Positions 8,607-15,391 of a stretch of DNA of 38,465 nucleotides are shown here, piece after piece. How positions within the stretch are numbered: the stretch's first letter is position 1; the number at the start of each line of letters is the position of its first letter. The notes beneath the pieces were generated by a model. The model searched no databases and was not told the DNA's origin. It saw only the letters and a list, made by a program, of their open reading frames with translations. This DNA comes from DAOSCP01 sp035379625 (GTDB lineage: Bacteria; Bacteroidota; Ignavibacteria; Ignavibacteriales; DAOSCP01), in the NCBI GenBank assembly GCA_035379625.1, contig DAOSVM010000024.1, forward strand, positions 1-38,465. Reading direction: 5' to 3'. Both the position numbers and the translations under genes were made by a program.

Positions 8607-9440
8607 ATGAAACAACTCTACGATATTTTCTCATTTAAAATATCTAAGATTATTACAAATCATTACAGTACATCTTTTTCGCTTGCAACAAGTTTTTTCC
8701 CAAAGAAAATAAAATATGCTATTTACAGTATATACGGCTTTGTACGCTTAGCCGATGAAATTGTTGATAGTTTCTTAAATTATAATCAAAAAGAATTATT
8801 TGATAATTTCCTTGAGCAATTGAATTTTACGTTTAAACACGGAATAAGTACAAATCCAATACTGAATTCATTTTATTTAACTGTTAAAGAGTACGAAATC
8901 CCACAAGATTTGATTGACGCATTTCTCAAATCGATGCAAGCTGATCTCTATAAATTGAACTATGATGATGAACAAGAATTAAAAAACTATATTTATGGCT
9001 CTGCTGATGTTGTTGGTCTTATGTGTTTAAAAGTATTCACACACAATAAACCTGAATTATATGAGAAACTTATCATTCCTGCCAGAGCTCTAGGCTCTGC
9101 ATTCCAAAAAGTAAATTTCTTAAGAGATTTACAATATGATACAAATACTTTAGGTCGAGAATATTACAAAGATTTTGTAAAATTAAGTGCCAATGATAAA
9201 AATAAAATTTATTCAGTAGTAGATAAAGAGTTTATTACAGCTTTAGAGGGAATAAGAAAATTGCCTTACGATTGTCAGCTGCCAGTTTATATTGCTTTTG
9301 TTTATTATTTAAAATTATACCAAAAAATTAAAAAATATTACTTAAAACATAATCAAGCAAAAAGAATTCGCATAAATAATGGCATTAAGTTCCTTTTAAT
9401 TTCTACTTCTTATTTAAAACACAAATTCAAATTGATTTAA
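8607..9440 (+). CDS. crtB: Phytoene synthase CrtB
   Basis: CrtB joins two geranylgeranyl diphosphates to phytoene, the first committed step of C40 carotenoids. The 277-residue size is usual for this subfamily. Seen motifs are the HYSTSFSLATSFFP start of the trans-isoprenyl synthase fold (19-32), the first aspartate motif DEIVD (50-54), GSADVVGLMCL (131-141) and the second aspartate motif FLRDLQYD (171-178) that binds the diphosphates through Mg2+. AAAAGGAG lies about five bases before the ATG. It opens a seven-gene carotenoid operon; the stop codon is directly followed by the GTG start of the lycopene cyclase. A TATAAA (8572-8577) could be the operon's -10, with a poor -35. Confidence 0.93.
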   Translation: MKQLYDIFSFKISKIITNHYSTSFSLATSFFPKKIKYAIYSIYGFVRLADEIVDSFLNYNQKELFDNFLEQLNFTFKHGISTNPILNSFYLTVKEYEIPQDLIDAFLKSMQADLYKLNYDDEQELKNYIYGSADVVGLMCLKVFTHNKPELYEKLIIPARALGSAFQKVNFLRDLQYDTNTLGREYYKDFVKLSANDKNKIYSVVDKEFITALEGIRKLPYDCQLPVYIAFVYYLKLYQKIKKYYLKHNQAKRIRINNGIKFLLISTSYLKHKFKLI

Positions 9441-10118
9441 GTGCCTTTATATTTTATTTTAGAAATATTTAGCTTCATTGTACCTTTTATATTTTCATTT
9501 GAAAAAAAATTACAATTTTATAAAAATTTATCATCAATAATAATTAGCATTAGCATCAATGCTTTTTTATTTATTGTATGGGATTTTTTTTTCATCCAAT
9601 ATAATGTTTGGTGGTTTAATAAAGATTATCTAATAGGTATTTATGTCTTTGGAATTCCAATTGAAGAAATATTATTCTTTTTTCTTATTCCTTACTCAAG
9701 TATTTTTATACATTATACAATTCAATATTATTTACACAACATACATTTAAAGAGATTTTATGTCTTAATATTTTTGTCATTCAATTTAATTATATCTACT
9801 TTTATAATATATAACAATTACGAAAAAAAATATACTAATTTAGTATTATTTGCAACAACTATTGCAAATTTTATTTACTATAGATTTAATAAACAGCTAT
9901 TAAGTAGTTATTTGATATCTTTTATTGTAATTATAATACCTTTTACAATTGTAAATGGTATTTTAACTGGTGGTTTTACATCACAGCCAATAGTCTATTA
10001 TAATTCTTTACATATATTAAATTTTCGGATTTTTACTATCCCAATCGAAGATTTTGTCTATTGTTATATTTTAATATTAAATCCATTGTTTATCTATGAA
10101 AAATTTTTTAAAAAATAA
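9441..10118 (+). CDS. crtYcd: Lycopene beta-cyclase, fused CrtYc-CrtYd type
   Basis: The 225-residue integral membrane protein contains two copies of the lycopene cyclase domain, separate as CrtYc and CrtYd in actinobacteria and fused in archaea and some Bacteroidota. Each half ends in the conserved acidic motif: PIEE (73-76) after WWFNKDYLIGIYVFGI, and PIED (201-204) after RIFTI. The second half also has NGILTGGF and PIVYYN. About six membrane helices are evident. The enzyme cyclises psi-ends of lycopene to beta-rings. The GTG start abuts the crtB stop (TAAGTG), which suggests translational coupling, and the N-terminal YFILEIFSFIVPFIFSF fits the family start. The end overlaps cruF by 23 bases. 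Confidence 0.88.
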   Translation: MPLYFILEIFSFIVPFIFSFEKKLQFYKNLSSIIISISINAFLFIVWDFFFIQYNVWWFNKDYLIGIYVFGIPIEEILFFFLIPYSSIFIHYTIQYYLHNIHLKRFYVLIFLSFNLIISTFIIYNNYEKKYTNLVLFATTIANFIYYRFNKQLLSSYLISFIVIIIPFTIVNGILTGGFTSQPIVYYNSLHILNFRIFTIPIEDFVYCYILILNPLFIYEKFFKK

Positions 10119-10740
10119 AAGTAATGTAATTATCTTAGCTTTTTATGGCTATTTTATGATAGGATTAATAGGTATTGCAAACCATCTTACAAAAAATTTA
10201 TTCCTTAGTCTTATACCTTTAACACTTTTAGGAATTAGTATAATAACAATATCGCTTCTAATTAAAGAAAATGGTAAAGTAATATTAAAAATTGTTTTTA
10301 ATATAGCAGCTATAGCTATTGTTATTGAAATAATTGGCGTAAAGACTGGGAAATTGTTTGGTCAATATATGTATTTAAACAATCTTGGAATAAAAATTTT
10401 CGATGTTCCAATAATAATTGGCTTAAATTGGGCAACCCTAGCATTTACAACATTTCTTATATCCAAGCTAATTACTAATAAAATTTATTTACAACTTTTG
10501 ATAGCTAGTTTTTTACAAGTTTTTTATGATTTTTTTATAGAAAATATTACCGAACAAATGGGAATGTGGAAATGGCTAAATTCTAATCCGCCGATAGAAA
10601 ATTATATAGCTTGGTTTTTAGTTGCTTTGCTTTTTCAGTTATATCTACATCGAAAAGGTATTAAAATAAATAACTTATTTTTTATCCATATTTATACAGC
10701 ACAACTTCTTTTTATGATTATTTTGAACTTTATCCTATGA
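10096..10740 (+). CDS. cruF: CruF-family carotenoid 1',2'-hydratase
   Basis: The 214-residue protein has about six membrane helices. It carries the CruF/DUF422 signatures EIIGVKTGKLFGQY (78-91), VPIIIGLNW (104-112), an acidic cluster YDFFIENITEQMGMWKW (144-160) and NYIAWF (169-174). CruF proteins add water across the 1',2' double bond of a linear psi-end, as in hydroxy-gamma-carotene, myxoxanthophyll and bacterioruberin pathways. That role fits directly between a cyclase and glycosyl/acyl-transferases. The start overlaps the cyclase end by 23 bases, and the stop overlaps the acyltransferase start in an ATGA. Confidence 0.85.
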   Translation: MKNFLKNKSNVIILAFYGYFMIGLIGIANHLTKNLFLSLIPLTLLGISIITISLLIKENGKVILKIVFNIAAIAIVIEIIGVKTGKLFGQYMYLNNLGIKIFDVPIIIGLNWATLAFTTFLISKLITNKIYLQLLIASFLQVFYDFFIENITEQMGMWKWLNSNPPIENYIAWFLVALLFQLYLHRKGIKINNLFFIHIYTAQLLFMIILNFIL

Positions 10741-11339
10741 TTTATCCCAAAATAAATAAAATATTGGTTAAAATAATAGATTTATACACATTATTAAAAA
10801 TTAAAACCCACTTTAAAGAAATTAAAATTATTACTAAATCTACTTTTGATAAAGAAAAACCAATTCTAATTTTAGGTAATCATTTTAGTTGGTGGGATGG
10901 TTTTTGGATGGAATATATAAATATAAAACTTTTAAAGAAAAATTTTTATTTTATGATGTTAGAAGAAGAGTTGATAAAAAGACCTTTATTAAAATATGCT
11001 GGGGCTTATTCAATTAAAAAAAATAGTTTTGATATACTTGAAAGTTTGAAATTTACATCAGAACTTTTGAGTAATAAAAATAATATTGTTCTATTATTCC
11101 CACAAGGTAAAATACAAAGTTTGCATATTGATGATGTGAAATTTCAAAAGGGGATATATCGTATCGTAAAAGATAAGGATATTGAAATATTATTTATTAA
11201 CAATTTTATAGAATATTTTAGCGATATAAAACCAACAGTATTTTCATTTATAAAAAATTACAAATTTGATGAAAATATCGAGAAAGCATTTAATGATTTT
11301 TACAAAGAAAACTTAAATTACTTGCAGAATTTAAGATGA
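10737..11339 (+). CDS. PlsC-type acyltransferase, CruD-like carotenoid glycoside acyltransferase
   Basis: The 200-residue protein belongs to the LPLAT/PlsC acyltransferase family. The catalytic HX4D is in NHFSWWD (His49, Asp54) and the FPEGTR-equivalent motif is FPQGK (121-125), with Gln replacing the usual Glu. The ATG overlaps the cruF stop (ATGA), as does the next gene's start, so it is translationally coupled inside the carotenoid operon. In green sulfur bacteria CruD acylates the glucose of chlorobactene glucoside, next to CruC. Position next to a CruC-like glycosyltransferase suggests the same chemistry on hydroxy-carotenoid glucoside. A phospholipid acyltransferase role cannot be excluded from sequence alone. 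Confidence 0.75.
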   Translation: MIYPKINKILVKIIDLYTLLKIKTHFKEIKIITKSTFDKEKPILILGNHFSWWDGFWMEYINIKLLKKNFYFMMLEEELIKRPLLKYAGAYSIKKNSFDILESLKFTSELLSNKNNIVLLFPQGKIQSLHIDDVKFQKGIYRIVKDKDIEILFINNFIEYFSDIKPTVFSFIKNYKFDENIEKAFNDFYKENLNYLQNLR

Positions 11340-12415
11340 AATACATTATATTAAATTTATTAGGATACCACATTTTAACCTTTGTTATTGTTATGATAAA
11401 TTACATTTTAAAAGATAAATTCAAAAAAAATATACAACCGATCAATAAAAAAATTTCATTTCTTATACCAGCACGCAATGAAGAAAAAAAAATTGGTAAT
11501 TTAATTAATCAACTTATTAAAATTAAAGATTTAAACATTGAAATAATTATTTATAATGATCTATCGACTGATAACACCAAACAAATTATTGAAGAATTCC
11601 AAAAAATTGACAAAAGAATCAAATTAATTGAAGGCAAAGAGCTAGAAAAAGGTTGGTTAGGTAAAAATTATGCTTGCTATAATTTAGCAAAAAAAGCAGA
11701 TGGTGAAATTATTATTTTTCTTGATGCAGATGTAAATATAAATATTGATTACTTAAACTATATTGTAAACTACTTTACAAAAAATAAATTAACACTTTGG
11801 AGTATTTTCCCTACTCAAATAATGAAAACTATTGGCGAAAAATTAGTTGTTCCAATAATGAATAATATTTTAATAACATTTTTGCCATTAATTTTTGTCG
11901 AAAAGTTGAAAACACCGCTATTCTCAGCTGCAAATGGCCAAATATTGATTTTTGAAAAAGAAATATATAACAAACTACAACCACACTCAAAATTTAAGGA
12001 TAACAAAGTAGAAGATATATTTATAGCAAAATATTATAAAAGTAATAAACATTTAATTAAATGCTCAATCGATGATAATTTTATTAGTTGCAGAATGTAT
12101 GAAAATTTTAATGATGCCTTGAACGGTTTTACAAAAAATATCAAAGAAATGATGGTTAATAGTTATATCATTGGTTTTTTATTTGTTTTGTTTAATCTAT
12201 TGCCATTTATTTTAATTTACAAAAGCAAGATAATTTTGATGATAATTTCTATCATTTACATGAAAGCAATTATGATATCACTAATAAGCAAACAAAATAT
12301 TATTATCAATGTAATATTTTTCCCATTGCAGCAAATAATAATTTTTACATTGTTAATTAAAAGAATTATTAACAATATGACTGGAAATTTAGAATGGAAA
12401 GGAAGAAAAATATAA
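11336..12415 (+). CDS. Family 2 glycosyltransferase, CruC/CrtQ-like carotenoid glucosyltransferase
   Basis: The 359-residue membrane protein has an N-terminal anchor helix (about 3-24), a GT-A catalytic domain and C-terminal membrane helices (about 275-345). It shows FLIPARNEE (42-50), IYNDLSTDNT (72-81), the GWLGKNYAC acceptor-side motif (106-114) typical of CruC and CrtQ relatives, the DAD metal motif (130-132), NGQILIF (200-206) and the base motif VED (225-227). It should transfer a hexose, probably glucose, to the 1'-hydroxyl produced by CruF, at the cytoplasmic face. The start overlaps the acyltransferase stop by 4 bases (ATGA) and its end overlaps the TPR gene by 22 bases. Confidence 0.78.
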   Translation: MKYIILNLLGYHILTFVIVMINYILKDKFKKNIQPINKKISFLIPARNEEKKIGNLINQLIKIKDLNIEIIIYNDLSTDNTKQIIEEFQKIDKRIKLIEGKELEKGWLGKNYACYNLAKKADGEIIIFLDADVNINIDYLNYIVNYFTKNKLTLWSIFPTQIMKTIGEKLVVPIMNNILITFLPLIFVEKLKTPLFSAANGQILIFEKEIYNKLQPHSKFKDNKVEDIFIAKYYKSNKHLIKCSIDDNFISCRMYENFNDALNGFTKNIKEMMVNSYIIGFLFVLFNLLPFILIYKSKIILMIISIIYMKAIMISLISKQNIIINVIFFPLQQIIIFTLLIKRIINNMTGNLEWKGRKI

Positions 12416-13104
12416 TACTATTTTTACTGACTATTACAACATTAATATTACCAATGGATTATGATGACTTTATTTATAAAGCTTATACTTCAAATAATAT
12501 GCAACTATGGTATCAAAAAATGAATGAACTTGCAAATGTTGCAGAAAGTAAAGAAGATTATGAAAAACTTGTTAATTATGAATATGGTTATATTGCATAT
12601 TGTTTATCTAATAAAAAATATGAATTAGCCGAGACAATTTTAAATAATGCAAAAAAACATTTGCAAAAATATATTGAACTAAAAGGGGATTTATCAAGTT
12701 ATTATGCATATGAAGCAGCTTTTTACGGATACGAAATTGGGCTATCAAAATGGAAAGCACCAATTTTAGGTAGCAAAAGTAAAAATGCCGCAGATAATGC
12801 TGTTAAAACTAATAATAATAATTATTTAGGTTATATACAATTAGGGAATATTGAATTTTATAAACCAAAAATATTTGGTGGTTCAGCAGAAATAGCATTA
12901 AAATATTATTTAATCGCTAAAAATTTAATGACAAATAAAAAAGATTGGAATTATTTGAACCTATTGATTACAATCGCCGAAGCTTATGAAAAATTAGGTA
13001 AAATTAATGAGGCTAAAATAATTTTGAATGAAGCTATAAATATAGATAATAATTTCAAATGGGCATTAGAAAAACTCAAAAAACTTGAGAGAAAAAATGG
13101 ATAA
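12394..13104 (+). CDS. Exported TPR-repeat protein within the carotenoid operon
   Basis: The 236-residue protein begins with a basic segment and hydrophobic stretch (about 6-20) that looks like a signal peptide or anchor. It continues with helical TPR-like repeats (about 65-95, 145-180, 190-232). The segment NYLGYIQLGNIEFYKPKIFGGSAE resembles TatT-type periplasmic TPR proteins of TRAP transporter systems, but I see no transporter here. No enzyme motif is visible. Gene overlaps on both sides (22 bases with the glycosyltransferase, 8 with crtI) place it firmly in the carotenoid operon. A scaffold or delivery role for the glycosylated pigment is speculation. Confidence 0.7.
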   Translation: MERKKNIILFLLTITTLILPMDYDDFIYKAYTSNNMQLWYQKMNELANVAESKEDYEKLVNYEYGYIAYCLSNKKYELAETILNNAKKHLQKYIELKGDLSSYYAYEAAFYGYEIGLSKWKAPILGSKSKNAADNAVKTNNNNYLGYIQLGNIEFYKPKIFGGSAEIALKYYLIAKNLMTNKKDWNYLNLLITIAEAYEKLGKINEAKIILNEAINIDNNFKWALEKLKKLERKNG

Positions 13105-14580
13105 GAAAAAAATACTTATTATTGGTGGTGGGATAGGTGGTTTGTCAACAGCTTTAAGACTATCCAAATATCCAAACTTAGATATTACAATTATTGAAAA
13201 AAATAACCAATGCGGTGGAAGATTAAATAAAATCGAGAAAGATGGTTTTATTTTTGATACAGGCCCGAGTTTTTTTAGTATGTCTTATGAATTTGAAGAA
13301 TTGGCCAAAGATGCTGGCTTAAAAAAGTTACCTTTTGATTATGAACCTTTAGAAACTTTATATCAAGTAAGCTTTAATAATGGACAAAGTTTTAAAGTTA
13401 CCAAAAATCTTGATGAGTTTGCAAAACAATTTATAAAATATGAAAAAGATTTTCCTGTAAAATTTAAAAAATATATAAGCAAAACTGAAAGTTTATATAA
13501 AGATACAGTTGATAAAGTTATAAAAACAAATTTTAATAATAAGTTGTCATATTTATTAACCTTAGCTACTGTAAATCCTATACATTTGCCGGTATTATTC
13601 TATAACTTTTGGGATTTTATATCTAAATATTTTGAAAACCAAAAAGCAAAGGAAATAATATCATTAATCGCATTCTTTTTAGGTAGATCACCATTTGATA
13701 CTAATGCTGTTTATACATTACTTTCTTACATAGAGTTTGTTTATGATGGATACTTTAATGTTAAAGGTGGAATGTATAAAATTGTTGAAGGTATTGTTGA
13801 AGAACTTAGGAAAAGAAATGTAAAATTTATTTATAATACAGAAATTATGGATTTTATTTGTGAAAATGATAATATAAAATATTTTGTCGATCGATTAAAT
13901 AACAAATACGAAGCTGATTACTTTATAGTGAATTCAGATGCTGCATATTTTAGGGGAAAAGTTTTTAAACGTGAAAATTTTCTGAAGATAAATTGTTGAA
14001 AATGGAATGGACTTCAGGCTATTTAACAATGTACTTAGGTATAGATACAAAATTAAATAATATTAATCATCATAATTATTATTTAGGTGATAATTACGAA
14101 AAATATGGTAAAAGTATATTAGAAGATCCAAATTTGTTAGACAAACCATATTATTATGTAAATGTTCTTACCAGAAAAAATTTACAGAATGCACCAGAAG
14201 GTTGCGAAAGTCTTTTCTTTGTTTGTCCAGTTCCAAATCTTATTTATAAACAGAATTGGGATGATAGAGAACAAATTGCACAAAGTATAATTGATGATTT
14301 TTCAAAAAAAAATAACATAGAGTTAAATAAACATATTGTAGTAAAAGAAATATTTACTCCTGTTGAATGGCAAAATAAATTTAATTTATTTAAAGGCGCA
14401 GGATTAGGACTTTCACATAATTTATGGCAAATAGGTGCATTTAGACCAACTAATTTTGATGAAGATTTTAAAAATGTATTTTATGTTGGAGCTTCAACTG
14501 TGCCGGGGGCTGGAATTCCAATGGCTGTAATAAGTTCTAAATTAGTTACAGATAGAATTTTAAAAAAATTAGCATTTTGA
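13097..14580 (+). CDS. crtI: Phytoene desaturase CrtI, reading frame broken by a one-base deletion
   Basis: CrtI is an FAD-dependent membrane-associated desaturase converting phytoene to lycopene. The N-terminal part, from ATG 13097 to a TGA at 13997-13999, has the dinucleotide-binding GGGIGGL...EKNNQCGGR and the GPSFF segment. The second part, in another frame through 14580, carries GYLTMYLG, HHNYYLG and the terminal FAD motif PGAGIPMAVISSKL. Adding one T to the TTTT run at 13978-13981 restores ...KRENFSEDKLLKMEW..., exactly the expected family sequence, giving about 494 residues. So this is one gene with a single-base deletion, either real or an assembly error. ATG 13097 overlaps the TPR gene stop. 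It is the last gene of the operon and the only desaturase seen. Confidence 0.9.
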
Positions 14581-14605
14581 GAACTTTTTAATTATTTCTT
14601 ATGTT
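14577..14605 (+). promoter_or_regulatory. Predicted sigma70-type promoter of ahpC
   Basis: -35 TTGAGA (14577-14582), 17-base spacer, -10 TATGTT (14600-14605), overlapping the crtI stop codon. It would let ahpC be transcribed separately from the carotenoid operon. Confidence 0.45.
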
Positions 14606-14643
14606 AATTATATTTACAACAAACAAACATAAGGAGTAAAAAT

Positions 14644-15195
14644 ATGAGTAAAGTATTAAGTATCGGTGAAAAATTCCCAGCTTTCAAGAAAAAAGCAGTT
14701 GTATCTTTAGAGCATGGTAAAGAATTCAAAGAAATTACAAATGAAGACCATATTAAAGATGGTAAATGGATGATTATGTTTTGGTATCCAAAAGATTTTA
14801 CTTTTGTTTGTCCAACTGAAATTACAGGTTTTAATGAAAAATTTGAAGAATTTAAATCAAGAAACACTGAATTGATTGCTGCTTCTACTGATTCTGAATT
14901 TGTTCATTTAGCTTGGAGACAACATCATCCAGATTTGAACAAATTAAATTTTCCAATGTTAGCGGATACTTCAAAATCACTAGCTGAAGAACTTGGTATT
15001 TTGGAAAAAGAGGAAAAAGTGGCATACCGAGCAACATTTATTGTTGATCCAAGTGGAATTATTCGATGGGTAAATGTGAATGATATGAATGTTGGTAGAA
15101 ATATTGAAGAAGTATTAAGAGTTTTGGATGCTTTGCAAGAAGGTGGCTTAATACCTTGTAACTGGAAAAAAGGCGAGCCTAAAATTCAATTATAA
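14644..15195 (+). CDS. ahpC: Peroxiredoxin, AhpC type
   Basis: AhpC reduces hydroperoxides and peroxynitrite through a peroxidatic cysteine. The 183-residue protein has the FTFVCPTE site (Cys56), the conserved Arg in YRATFIVDP, and a C-terminal cysteine in PCNWKKGEP (Cys172) as likely resolving residue. The closest overall pattern I recall is the mycobacterial AhpC subgroup (PKDFTFVCPTEI, DSEF, EVLRVLDALQ, CNWKKG). Its partner AhpD or AhpF is not in the window. AAGGAG (14631-14636) precedes the ATG by eight bases. A predicted promoter overlaps the end of crtI, and an intrinsic terminator follows. Confidence 0.94.
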   Translation: MSKVLSIGEKFPAFKKKAVVSLEHGKEFKEITNEDHIKDGKWMIMFWYPKDFTFVCPTEITGFNEKFEEFKSRNTELIAASTDSEFVHLAWRQHHPDLNKLNFPMLADTSKSLAEELGILEKEEKVAYRATFIVDPSGIIRWVNVNDMNVGRNIEEVLRVLDALQEGGLIPCNWKKGEPKIQL

Positions 15196-15216
15196 AAAAT
15201 ATTAACCATATTTAAT

Positions 15217-15253
15217 AAAAGCAAGGAAGTTGTAAGCTACCTTGCTTTTTTTT
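15217..15253 (+). terminator. Intrinsic terminator of ahpC
   Basis: AAAAGCAAGG (15217-15226) pairs with CCTTGCTTTT (15240-15249) around a 13-base loop, and the T-run continues to 15253. Dispersed repeat copy 2 starts only 8 bases further. Confidence 0.85.
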
Positions 15254-15261
15254 ATTTGTTG

Positions 15262-15311
15262 GCCCCACGTGCCCAAAGGCACGTGGGGCTTAAGCTTATA
15301 CTGTCCGAGCT
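15262..15311 (-). repeat. Dispersed hairpin repeat, copy 2
   Basis: On the minus strand the arm AGCTCGGACAGTATAAGC (starting at 15311) then TTAA leads into a perfect 12-bp hairpin. On the plus strand this reads GCCCCACGTGCC (15262-15273), loop CAAA, GGCACGTGGGGC (15278-15289). The stem sequence differs from copies 1 and 4 but pairing is complete. Unlike the other copies no second small hairpin follows. It lies right after the ahpC terminator and before the kinase promoter. Confidence 0.85.
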
Positions 15312-15336
15312 AAATAGATAACTTATATTGTTTATT

Positions 15337-15364
15337 TTGATTTTAGTTCTTTTTATATTATATT
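15337..15364 (+). promoter_or_regulatory. Predicted sigma70-type promoter of the hybrid kinase gene
   Basis: -35 TTGATT (15337-15342), 16-base spacer, -10 TATATT (15359-15364), ending 27 bases before the start codon. Hexamers and spacing are the same as before the gene at 8295. Confidence 0.45.
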
Positions 15365-15391
15365 CGGTATATTTTTTAATGAGGATATTTT

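Noticed and set aside
10737..12415. Acyltransferase and glycosyltransferase as ordinary phospholipid or cell-wall genes
   Set aside because: Four-base overlaps within the carotenoid operon and similarity to CruC/CruD-type enzymes make a carotenoid role more likely, though not proven.
13097..14580. crtI as two separate genes
   Set aside because: The second part lacks its own ribosome binding site and domain start, and a single inserted T joins the two into a normal full-length family member.
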